A stretch of 8,528 bases of DNA from Bacteroidales bacterium (lineage in GTDB: Bacteria; Bacteroidota; Bacteroidia; Bacteroidales; JAAUTT01), in NCBI GenBank assembly GCA_012031335.1, contig JAAUTT010000145.1:1-8528 (forward strand). The letters run 5' to 3'. Every line of letters begins with the position of its first letter. The stretch's first letter is position 1. Below are positions 1 through 6,746 of this stretch, piece by piece. The notes beneath the pieces were generated by a model. The model ran no database searches. It worked only from the letters and a program-made list of their open reading frames with translations, and was not told the origin of the DNA. The position numbers and the translations under genes are program-made.

Positions 1-129
1 ACCAACACCGGCTATACCCAATGCGGGTTGCAGAGGGTTGCAAGCAGCACGTCCTGCATCGGGGTTCGTCTCGGGGGATACAGTCGCAGCTCCACAATCC
101 CGCACATGGGCATAGCCAAAACGTTAGCA
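1..129 (+). repeat. attC-like site 0, short class (left edge cut by about one base)
   Basis: The AAC box is at 4-6 and the closing box GTTAGCA at 123-129. The inner arms 8-27 and 99-117 are complementary over most of their length (GGCTAT.CCCA.TG.GCGGG). Total length is about 130 bp, matching the other short sites. The interior is GC-rich, and ORFs that cross it are artefacts. It closes a cassette lying to the left of the window. Confidence 0.82.
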
Positions 130-153
130 CATATACTAAGAAAACATTTGAGT

Positions 154-578
154 ATGAGAACAACATTATTAATTATTTTATCCTTAATTACATATCTATC
201 AATTGGACAGACAATGAAATTTGATAGCTGTGGAATTGACTTAAATCCAGAATTGAATAAATTTGAAATACTTTATCTTGATAGTGTATTTTTTGCTCCG
301 TATGAAATAAACGGAGAACTCCATAACTTTACAAATGGATTTAATTTTCATGACAAAAAGTTAGCATTTTACGATTGTGGAGAAATTGAAAATAATGGTT
401 ATTTGACTAAAATGGAATTCTTCAAAAAATTATGCCTGAATATCATGGACCACATGGATTAACAATTTTAAAAGAGAATGAAAAAAATGAAACCGGATTT
501 GATGCAATAATTATTATCAATTGTAAAATGATTAATGAAAATCAACTTATTGAAAAAATGAAAATAAATTTAAAATAA
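154..578 (+). CDS. Small exported protein of unknown function (cassette gene, one frameshift)
   Basis: I do not recognise the family. The ATG at 154 is chosen because it opens a typical signal peptide (MRTTLLIILSLITYLSIGQ). Earlier in-frame starts lie inside attC-like site 0. The original frame stops at 462, but another frame continues without a stop from about 430 to the TAA at 576-578 and adds about 50 residues with normal composition (GPHGLTILKENEKNETGFDA). The switch falls at a run of six A at 424-429; seven would restore one frame of about 141 residues. The gene fills cassette 123-594 and ends just before the next site. No promoter is evident. The frameshift may be a homopolymer sequencing error or a real mutation. 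Confidence 0.7.
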
Positions 579-587
579 TAGTACATG

Positions 588-824
588 TGCTAACCATGTG
601 TAAGCACAATGCTCTTGACCGTGGGTCGCGGGCATCGGCGCCCGCCCCGGTCAAGGCGCAGCCATTAGCCTGACTCGTCAAGCTACGGCTGACTTCGCCG
701 GCTGCGCCCCGCTTCGCAGAAAAAGAGTTTGTCGACTTCGGCTGACTTTTACGCTCAGCGGTGGTGCAAACTCGACAATGACGCTTTCCCGAAGCCGCAC
801 TGTGCCTACACAGTTACGTTGTGT
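588..824 (+). repeat. attC-like site 1, long class
   Basis: The box TGCTAAC (588-594) is the reverse complement of GTTAGCA (123-129) at the start of its cassette. The closing box is GTTGTGT (818-824). Outer arms around 598-612 pair with about 796-812. The apex holds separate hairpins: 614-621 with 648-655 (enclosing 628-633 with 640-645), 655-663 with 700-708, and 725-731 with 767-773 (enclosing 741-745 with 755-759). Length is 237 bp and strongly GC-rich. Confidence 0.85.
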
Positions 825-938
825 GTAATTTAACGGCAAGACACTACCAATAGAGAATAAATTAGTGAGATGGAATGTTAAATACCCGAAAAGTTTGAGT
901 AGCAAAACATCTGACATCAACTATTGATTAAGAAAAAT

Positions 939-1571
939 ATGGATAAAATAATTGGCACATTAGGAATTACATTGATTATTATTTTACCTCTGATAAGATT
1001 TTACCAAAGAAATAACTGGGCTAAGACACAAAATTTAATTGGAATTATTGGATTGACAATTTTATGGTTTTTGATTGCGACACCATTGCATGAATTAAGT
1101 CATATGATTGGAGCAAAAATTTCGGGAGTGAAAGTTATCGATTATCAACTACTCCCAAAATATTGGACTGGTGATTATCGCACAGCATACATAAAAACAG
1201 ACTCTGAGACAAAATTTCAGGAATTTGTAGTAAGAACTTCACCATATTTTCGAGATTTAATTATAGCGATAGCTGGATATTTGATTTTAATAAATAAACG
1301 GATAACCAATTCATTTATAGTAGGATTAATTTTTGTATTTTTCCTCCTAAATTCTGTTTTCGATATTGTTGTTAATTTTTTAGGCTATTCAATTGATAAA
1401 GACGGAGATTTAAATGGATTATCGAAATTAATTGGACATTTTTGGACATACTTTATTGGGATATCAATAATTGGATTGACATTGATTCTAACGTATCGAA
1501 TATTTAAAGCATATAAAGGATTTCCAAAAAAAGTGATAAAAACTACACACAACAATGTATATAGCAAATAG
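939..1571 (+). CDS. Multi-pass membrane protein with HELSH zinc-protease motif
   Basis: This is a predicted integral membrane protein of about 210 residues. Hydrophobic segments lie near the start (IIGTLGITLIIILPLI), around the metal motif, at FIVGLIFVFFLLNSVFDIVV and at the C-terminal TYFIGISIIGLTLILTY. The motif HELSHMIGAKISG, partly inside a membrane segment and preceded by a hydrophobic stretch, resembles the HExxH centre of M50-like or related membrane zincins. A later NSVFD...DKDGDLNGL could supply a third ligand, but the canonical M50 NPxxxxDG motif is not clear. A TTG at 924 is in frame, but the ATG at 939 is the better start. The last eight codons run into attC-like site 2, so the cassette site supplies the C-terminus (NNVYSK). 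Substrate is unknown; protease activity is inferred from the motif only. Confidence 0.78.
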   Translation: MDKIIGTLGITLIIILPLIRFYQRNNWAKTQNLIGIIGLTILWFLIATPLHELSHMIGAKISGVKVIDYQLLPKYWTGDYRTAYIKTDSETKFQEFVVRTSPYFRDLIIAIAGYLILINKRITNSFIVGLIFVFFLLNSVFDIVVNFLGYSIDKDGDLNGLSKLIGHFWTYFIGISIIGLTLILTYRIFKAYKGFPKKVIKTTHNNVYSK

Positions 1572-1676
1572 GCGTGACAGTAGTAAAATTAACGGTTGCA
1601 GCCCGCTTCAACTTCATCACGGTTTGATAGGTTTGAAGCCCGCAATCGCCTACTTGCCATATACTCAACGTTGTGC
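1547..1676 (+). repeat. attC-like site 2, short class
   Basis: The box ACACAAC (1547-1553) mirrors GTTGTGT at 818-824, with complementarity extending to 1544. The closing box is GTTGTGC (1670-1676). The arms after AAC (TGTATATAGCAAATAGGCG, about 1556-1574) pair closely with 1647-1665. The interior carries GCAGCCCGCTTCAACTT, shared almost exactly with site 5. It overlaps the stop codon of the preceding gene. Confidence 0.87.
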
Positions 1677-1708
1677 ACAATATTGACATCGCATAAAATC
1701 AACATTAT

Positions 1709-3008
1709 ATGAAAAGGATTTACATTTTTATAATATTTGTATACGTTTCAATAGGTCAAGTCTTTTCTCAAGATTGTCCAATAATCTTATCTAATTTACC
1801 TAAGTATGGTAGTAATTTTACTTCTTTAAACAGCATTTTTGAAAAGAGTGAACAATGTAAAATAGTTTTATTCGAAGGAATTGATTCCATTGTAAATCAG
1901 AGAATAATTAATCGTTTTGCATATTGGTTTTTAAATTCAAAAGCAAGCAAAAGCATCATTAATTATACTGACATAGACTATGTTAGTATAAATGCTGATT
2001 CTAATGAAAGTTGCCTTTTTATAGGAACCTTTAATGAGCTACCAGATATAAGTAAATATGGACTACCATTAACACAAAAAGGAGCGAAATTGATTATTGG
2101 CGGTACTGTTTTGGAAGGTAATAATGATGCTGTTGTTATTGTTAACGCGTCAGGAAAATATATTGCAGCTTTTGGTGGTTCAATAGCTGCATTGGATAAT
2201 ATAGCTTTCAGATGGCTTGGGTTTTATGACTATTATATACTTAAAAATAATAAAATCAAATATTTCGGTAATCTTAAAGATGGTATCATATGTCGGGATA
2301 GCTTGATAAATGTTGACTTAATCCGAATGAAGAATTATTCAAATGTCATTTCCAATAACTTTATTGAGGCGCATTTTTCATGTCAATATAAAAATGTTAT
2401 CAATGTGGGCGAGAAAATTGATTCTTTAAATAGTGTATTTACTACCTTCTGTGATATATACAAAGTTACAATGCCTTCTCAAAAATTAAAATATTTCATA
2501 CATAACGATTCATATGAGATTAATATAGTAAGTGGCTCGCCCAAACCAGGGTCAACAGCCGGATTTGTTATTGATAGTACTATTCATACTGTAGGTTTAG
2601 ATATTGGCTTATTATCGCATGAGGGTGTTCATTTCATTTTCAATTCAAGTGTTAGTTGTCCAAATAGCTTTTTTAATGAGAGTATTCCTATGTCGTTCGG
2701 CTATTTCTTAAATTCTAATCAAATCAAATCAGACTGTAATTTAATTAAGGACTATCTATCATACGACTTTGAACCATTAATTTCTGCAAAATCGATTTTG
2801 GAAAGGCCCCAGTAATAGTGGAAATTTATTATCATACCCAATTTGTGGACTATTTGTAAAATATTTGATTGACCAATATGGAATTAATAAGTTCAAAGAG
2901 TTTTTAAAGTACACTAATGTTTCAGACGGATTTAAAAAAGTTTTCGATAGAGACATTTTGGAGGTTATTTCGGATTGGAAAGAATGGATTCTATTCAATG
3001 ACAAATAA
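1709..3008 (+). CDS. Exported HEGVH metalloprotease-like protein (cassette gene, one frameshift)
   Basis: This is a probable secreted zinc metallopeptidase of the gluzincin type. The signal peptide spans residues 1-21 and ends VFSQ, with D22 as the likely mature start. The metal motif H304-E-G-V-H308 follows a hydrophobic GLDIGLLS stretch, and E324 in FFNESIPMS is placed to be the third ligand. The first frame stops at 2815 just after SILE. The +1 frame continues to 3008 with a C-terminal part typical of such proteins (GLFVKYLIDQYGINKFKEF), giving about 432 residues in total. Dropping one A of the GAAAGG run near 2804 joins the frames. It occupies the whole cassette 1670-3022, the largest of the array, with the start codon about 30 bases after the cassette edge. 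The peptidase role is inferred from the motif; the substrate is unknown. Confidence 0.78.
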
Positions 3009-3015
3009 ATACTGT

Positions 3016-3145
3016 GCACAACATCATATAAATTTTATTGGGGCGGACTTGCGAATTTTAAAGTGCTGGCTTCTAATTTAGCTCTTAACGTCTCGACAAG
3101 AAAGTGCTACGAAATCCCCAACAAAACTTATATGTGTCGTTGTGC
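3016..3145 (+). repeat. attC-like site 3, short class, divergent interior
   Basis: The box GCACAAC (3016-3022) pairs with GTTGTGC at 1670-1676, extended to ten bases. The closing box is GTTGTGC (3139-3145). The arms ATATAAATTTTATTGGGG (3027-3044) and CCCCAACAAAACTTATATG (3117-3134) are complementary with bulges. Unlike the other sites, the apical part lacks the GCCCGC block. It is 130 bp long. Confidence 0.83.
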
Positions 3146-3478
3146 GTAAGTAAATGATCTTTCTTTTGGGATTGTAATGAGCTGATTAATAAGTCTGGTT
3201 TTTCATGGACAATGAGTATGTTTATCAGGAAACATTTGGATTTGATAACAAGCTCATTTCTCATCAACGGCAGATTTGAATTTTGGCAGGCTGAAACTGC
3301 TTTGGGATTGTGAGTTGCACCGCAAACCCCGGCACTATTGGACAGTTAGTATGGTAACTTGACAATTTTCCAAAATATGCCAGGTCCTTTTGGAAAGTAA
3401 TGTATTTTTACGTGCAGATGTTCTTTGGGATAATAAGGCAACAAACGGATGATTATAAAAAATTTACCAACGCACAAC
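3140..3478 (+). mobile_element. Cassette without a convincing gene
   Basis: The cassette is bounded by GTTGTGCGT (3139-3147) and its complement ACGCACAAC (3470-3478). No ORF of believable size fits on the + strand; the best is a 33-codon frame at 3212-3313 with no recognisable signal. The minus-strand frame at 3085-3267 runs out into site 3. A 9-bp stem with a 12-base loop lies at 3367-3375/3388-3396, and AATGAGCT at 3176-3183 pairs with AGCTCATT at 3251-3258. It could encode a small RNA, a decayed gene, or only a promoter for the next cassette. None of these is shown by sequence alone. Confidence 0.6.
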
Positions 3479-3703
3479 AAGGTGTCAAACAAAATGCTCT
3501 TTTAGGTGAGTTGCGGGCTTAACCACTCGCCCCAGGCTCATCGCCGCCACTGGCTGATTCAGTTAAATTTCGACTGATTCACTGGCGGCGCCCCTCCCGG
3601 TGAACTGAATTGGCCCCATCGGCTGATTGCAAACCGTTCGGGGCCGGTACGCGATGTGGACGTGCCCACGAAAACCGCACTTTGTTTACACCGATCGTTG
3701 TGT
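3472..3703 (+). repeat. attC-like site 4, long class
   Basis: The boxes are GCACAAC (3472-3478) and GTTGTGT (3697-3703). Outer arms GGTGTCAAACAAAATGC and GCACTTTGTTTACACC are complementary with one bulge. The apex has stem CGCCGCCA 3542-3549 with TGGCGGCG 3583-3590, and stem GGCCCC 3612-3617 with GGGGCC 3640-3645. Length is 232 bp. The layout resembles sites 1 and 7 although much of the sequence differs. Confidence 0.85.
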
Positions 3704-3767
3704 GGCATTTTAAAATCGTGCGCAACCATTAGATAATAAAAATAATCTATTGATAAAGTAAAGAACC

Positions 3768-4151
3768 ATGAAAGAAAAATTGAGTTTCTTGATAGTAATT
3801 GGAATTATCGTAACTGGATTTATAACAGTAAATTCATGTGAGAAAGAATCTACTAAAAGACCGATTGATGGGATTTGGGATTTCAACATGAATTGTAATA
3901 AAAATCTGTACAGAGGCTGTATTTTTAGTATTAATCGGGATTTTAAAGAAACTGTAAAGATTGATGGAAATTCATTTACAAGATTTTACGATGATTCACT
4001 GGTTTTCTCAGACAATGTTAAAATTTCTGATTCAGTAATTATTTTCGGAAACGATATTTTTAGTCAACAATTCATATTGCGGAATGACACATTGACTCTA
4101 ATTGATACTTGTTTCGCTTGTGACTATAATGTTTACATAAAAAGAAAATGA
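3768..4151 (+). CDS. Small lipoprotein of unknown function (first gene of a two-gene cassette)
   Basis: The protein has 127 residues. The N-terminus MKEKLSFLIVIGIIVTGF is followed by TVNSC, with C24 as the lipidation site and EKES after it, so it is predicted to be anchored in the inner or outer membrane facing the periplasm. The mature part begins with a PIDGIWDF segment and alternating polar-hydrophobic strands (DSVIIFGNDIFSQQFILRNDTLTLID), which suggests a small beta-rich domain of the kind seen in lipocalin-like lipoproteins. That fold is inference. Four Cys in the mature part (NCNKNLYRGC, CFAC) could form disulfides. It begins 71 bases after the cassette edge, and the next gene starts seven bases after its stop, implying one transcript. 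Confidence 0.75.
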   Translation: MKEKLSFLIVIGIIVTGFITVNSCEKESTKRPIDGIWDFNMNCNKNLYRGCIFSINRDFKETVKIDGNSFTRFYDDSLVFSDNVKISDSVIIFGNDIFSQQFILRNDTLTLIDTCFACDYNVYIKRK

Positions 4152-4158
4152 TTAGAAA

Positions 4159-4473
4159 ATGAAAAATATATGGATACTTTTAGTTCTCGGCTTGACATTT
4201 TCATGCGACAAATCGGATGATTCAATAAAATCAAATGCTGTGATTATTGATTTTAATCCTGATAAATGCTACTGTTGCTGGGGTTGGACAATAGTAAAAG
4301 GAAATGATACAATAAAATCAGACGATATTATCATCGGAGAAACTGTTGGATATGATAAAAAATATCCTGTCGATGTTTATATTGAGATGGGAGAACTTGA
4401 AAATAAATGTTCTGATATGGGATTTTCAAATTCCGATTATTATGATGTGATAAAAATTGAAAAGGTAAAATAA
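4159..4473 (+). CDS. Small Cys-rich lipoprotein of unknown function (second gene of the same cassette)
   Basis: The protein has 104 residues. The signal MKNIWILLVLGLTFSC carries a lipobox with C16, then DKSDDS. The mature protein has a striking CYCCWGW motif followed by TIVKGNDTIKSDDIIIGETVGY, a later PVDVYIEMGE and one more Cys. I do not know a named family; the C-x-CCWGW cluster looks like a conserved core rather than low complexity. It starts seven bases after the previous stop, and the pair fills cassette 3697-4487. It ends directly before site 5. The two lipoproteins may act together, but that rests on proximity alone. Confidence 0.75.
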   Translation: MKNIWILLVLGLTFSCDKSDDSIKSNAVIIDFNPDKCYCCWGWTIVKGNDTIKSDDIIIGETVGYDKKYPVDVYIEMGELENKCSDMGFSNSDYYDVIKIEKVK

Positions 4474-4480
4474 AAACGCC

Positions 4481-4609
4481 ACACAACACGCGGTATAAAA
4501 AATTGCCGGTTCAGTAGGTTATTCAAGGGTTGTAGCCCGCTTCAACTTTCATGTAACTGGATAGGAAATCGCCCGCAAACGGCAACTTTTCATACCGCCA
4601 CCGTTGGCG
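4481..4609 (+). repeat. attC-like site 5, short class
   Basis: The box ACACAAC (4481-4487) pairs with GTTGTGT at 3697-3703, ten bases in all. The closing box is GTTGGCG (4603-4609). Arms GCGGTATAAAAAATTGCCG and CGGCAACTTTTCATACCGC pair well. The interior has TAGCCCGCTTCAACTTTCAT, close to site 2. It is 129 bp long. Confidence 0.87.
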
Positions 4610-4623
4610 GTAATTATAAAGAC

Positions 4624-5522
4624 ATGACACACAGACTTTTTGCATATAGATTCATTTTGGCTATTGCGGTTATTCTGATTAGTAGGAGTTTAAACGCAAG
4701 TCCACAATTACCTGACTATCTGATTTACAATGGAGATACTTTACCTGTTTATAATTTGATTCTCGAAAAGTATTTTGAAAACATAAATCAGAAAGACCAA
4801 GGTGATTTATTTGGACTAAAATTTAGAGATGGTGCATCATTTAATTGCTGGCGTGGTTATCAAGCAATTTACACGATTGAAAATGATAGTTTATTTCTTA
4901 GTAACATTATATATTGCGGAGAAAAATTTAATAAGAAACCAATTGATATAATAGAGTCAGATAAACGGATAAACGAAATATTTAAAGATAAGGTTAAAAA
5001 CAGACGAGTTTTTATTGATTGGTTCAGCGGAAATATTAGTCTTCCAATGGTAAATTGCTCAGATGGGATGGCGTATTTTATAAATCCTTTGAAAATGAAA
5101 TTTTAATAAACATAAATAAAGGAATTATAAAAAAAGTAAGACAAATTGAGAATTATATCGATTATTCAAACCGAATAAACCGTAGATATGGGGATACAAT
5201 TTCTAATGTTCTATTTGAAAAACTCAAGGATTTAAATTGGAAAAAATTAGATGATTGTGATTGTGCGGAAAGTTACATCGTTACGATTGATAAAAATGGA
5301 CGAGTTGGTAATGTTAAAATGGCTGATTACCTGACCAAACAGGATATTAAGGATTGTTGGGAAAGAAGCGAATACAGGTTTTGTATAAATTCGATTCGAA
5401 AAGCACTACGACCACTCAAATTTGATTTAATTAAGCAGAGTGGACTTAAAGTGCTTGAGAAAGTATATATTGAGATTTGGTATGAAGAGTCAACAGGACA
5501 GATTGAAAACTGGACAAAATAA
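4624..5522 (+). CDS. Exported protein with TonB-C-like tail, function unknown (one frameshift)
   Basis: The signal peptide covers about residues 1-26 (RFILAIAVILISRSLNAS). The first part of the mature protein has LPDYLIYNGDTLPVYNLILEKYF and a CWRGYQAIYTIENDSL segment. The first frame ends at 5106, but the protein clearly continues in the frame shifted at 5046: one missing A in CCAATGG would give LPNGKLLRWDGVFYKSFENE and run to the TAA at 5520-5522, about 300 residues. The C-terminal part (SYIVTIDKNGRVGNVKM, then CINSIRKALRPLKF, then VYIEIWYEES) has the strand-helix-strand rhythm of TonB C-terminal domains. This is a fold guess, not a claim of energy transduction. The gene fills cassette 4603-5537, with its start only 20 bases after the cassette edge. 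Confidence 0.72.
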
Positions 5523-5530
5523 ATAACTAC

Positions 5531-5661
5531 CGCCAACATCGTGTATAAAGCATTGGGGATTAAGTGGATAAATCAAGTGTTCTGCCCCGCATTGGCGTTT
5601 GTGTCGGCGGATAGGAACGAAGCCCGCAATCCCCAACGCTTAATACACGCAACCGTTGTAG
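5531..5661 (+). repeat. attC-like site 6, short class
   Basis: The box CGCCAAC (5531-5537) pairs with GTTGGCG at 4603-4609, ten bases in all. The closing box is GTTGTAG (5655-5661). The arms CGTGTATAAAGCATTGGGGA and TCCCCAACGCTTAATACACG match at all but two positions, the best stem of the series. The interior contains GAAGCCCGCAATC, as in site 2. It is 131 bp long. Confidence 0.88.
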
Positions 5662-5780
5662 TGCATTTTGAAATCACATTCCCAACACAAACCATATTTA
5701 AAAATCTGACATTGTTAATTTATACTAATGATTATCAACGGAATACAAAAATAGAAAGTAACTCATAAAAATTAAAAAAT

Positions 5781-6209
5781 ATGAAAAAACCTTTAATATT
5801 ATTTTTAGCAATATTATTTGTACAATTGTTAAATGCTCAAAAATTTTTAACTAGTAAAGAAGATTTAACAAAACATTCTGAAAAAGTTGTGCTGTATTTA
5901 AAAGATTCCAAATTTGAGAAGGCTTTTGGCGAACTTCAAGAATATTGGCCATTACCTGAAAATGAATTAATTCAATTAGAATCACAAACAATTAAGCAAT
6001 TTAATATGGTGTCTGATAGATTTGGTAAAATAATTGGAACTGATTTTATCAAAGAAAAAACTATTAAAGATTACGTCGTAAGAAACATCTACGTTATTAG
6101 ATTTGAAAAACATATGATTAGAATTTTATTTACATATTATAAAAATGATAATGGCTGGATATTAAATGGATTTAAATGGGATGATCAGTTTGATGACCTA
6201 TTCGACTAA
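5781..6209 (+). CDS. Small exported protein of unknown function (cassette gene, intact)
   Basis: The protein has 142 residues. The signal peptide MKKPLILFLAILFVQLLNAQ has a clear cleavage point after NAQ. The mature protein starts with helices (LTKHSEKVVLYLKDSKFEKAF), then a YWPLPENELIQLESQ segment, and ends in strands (YVVRNIYVIRFEKHMIRIL, then GWILNGFKWDDQFDDLF). The helix-then-sheet order suggests an NTF2-like or DUF3887-like fold of a kind common in Bacteroidota secreted proteins. This is inference from the pattern and not a recognised family. A leader of about 125 bases separates it from the cassette edge, longer than in neighbouring cassettes, with room for its own promoter. No consensus -7 box is obvious there. 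Confidence 0.75.
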   Translation: MKKPLILFLAILFVQLLNAQKFLTSKEDLTKHSEKVVLYLKDSKFEKAFGELQEYWPLPENELIQLESQTIKQFNMVSDRFGKIIGTDFIKEKTIKDYVVRNIYVIRFEKHMIRILFTYYKNDNGWILNGFKWDDQFDDLFD

Positions 6210-6221
6210 AATAAAAACGCA

Positions 6222-6460
6222 CTACAACATGGTGTAAACACAATGCTAATTATCTGTGCTTTGCGGGCTTAATCACTCGCCTCGAACCAATCGCCGCCAC
6301 AAACCTGATTTGGTTTAACAACGGCTGATTGTTCTGGCGGCGCCCGCCCCGGCACAAACCGAATTTGGTCAAATACGACTGAACATTATCGCCGGGCGGG
6401 GTCTAAACTTGATACTGATGCGCCCACGAAGCCGCACTGTGTTTACACCCAACGTTGAAC
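6222..6460 (+). repeat. attC-like site 7, long class, last of the array
   Basis: The box CTACAAC (6222-6228) pairs with GTTGTAG at 5655-5661, ten bases in all. The closing box is GTTGAAC (6454-6460), the only one that fits the integron consensus GTTRRRY exactly. Arms GGTGTAAACACAATGC and GCACTGTGTTTACACC pair with one mismatch. The apex has stem 6292-6299 with 6335-6342 (CGCCGCCA/TGGCGGCG) and an imperfect stem 6343-6352 with 6392-6401. Length is 239 bp. No later copy of GTTCAAC is found, so the array ends here. Confidence 0.87.
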
Positions 6461-6535
6461 TAAACCGCCTTTGGCGGTAATATGATAATTAAAGGGTAAT
6501 CTGTAAAAAATACGGATTTAGGAAAGAGCTGCAAA

Positions 6536-6670
6536 ATAGAATACCCATAGCGACGGACGGCTTTGTCCAACTATATTCTATCAATCATTTCATCAGTGGT
6601 TTTCATAGCTTTAGAGCAATTTTGTTAAATCAGTCTTTTAATATACTTTTGATTAACGATTGATAGAATA
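6536..6670. repeat. Nested inverted repeats able to form alternative stems
   Basis: ATAGAATA at 6536-6543 is complementary to TATTCTAT at 6574-6581, enclosing a small GGAC/GTCC hairpin at 6556-6569. The second arm also lies inside TATTCTATCAATC (6574-6586), which is an exact 13-base complement of GATTGATAGAATA at 6658-6670. The two pairings exclude each other. Either a structured RNA or the ends of a tiny mobile element would explain it. Confidence 0.5.
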
Positions 6671-6746
6671 CTATGATGTTAGGCACAAACGGGAAAAATC
6701 CTGCAACTATTAAACTAAACCGATAAAAAGACAAGATAGAATGATA

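Larger units (their letters stand above)
1..6460 (+). mobile_element. Integron-type gene-cassette array (no integrase in window)
   Basis: Eight attC-like sites alternate with seven cassettes, all genes pointing the same way. Each site has an AAC box, long imperfect complementary arms and a CGTT box. For every cassette the first 9-10 bases (GTT plus what follows) are the reverse complement of its last 9-10 bases, for example 1670-1679 with 3013-3022 and 4603-4612 with 5528-5537. That is what remains when cassette circles insert by recombination between G and TT. Site interiors are GC-rich while the genes are AT-rich. No integrase gene or attI is seen, so within this window it behaves as a cluster of attC sites lacking an integrase. 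Gene-then-site orientation places any integrase to the left. The array ends at 6460: no partner for the last GTTGAAC is found downstream. Assignment to true integrons rather than another folded-site recombination system is inference. Confidence 0.85.

Noticed and set aside
21..224. + strand reading frame of 67 codons at the left edge
   Set aside because: It starts in attC-like site 0 and overlaps the signal-peptide gene at 154 in another frame.
678..920. Minus-strand reading frame of 80 codons
   Set aside because: It reads through the GC-rich hairpins of site 1; composition reflects the repeat and there is no partner or motif.
2777..3019. Minus-strand reading frame of 80 codons
   Set aside because: It lies opposite the C-terminal part of the frameshifted metalloprotease, which has clear family-like sequence on the + strand.
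3085..3267. Minus-strand reading frame of 60 codons in the gene-poor cassette
   Set aside because: It crosses the cassette boundary and half of site 3, so it cannot be a cassette gene; no recognisable features.
3768..4473. Two-gene lipoprotein cassette as an immunity or toxin pair
   Set aside because: Gene proximity alone gives no evidence of toxicity or immunity, so no function was assigned.
5541..5768. + strand reading frame of 75 codons
   Set aside because: It lies mostly within site 6 and its leader; the protein is a translation of repeat arms.
1..6460. CRISPR array
   Set aside because: Repeats are imperfect inverted repeats of 130-240 bp separated by full genes, not short identical direct repeats with spacers.
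1..6460. Repeats as plain transcription terminators
   Set aside because: They lack T-tracts after the stems, and the cassette-end complementarity is not explained by termination. A secondary terminator role is not excluded.
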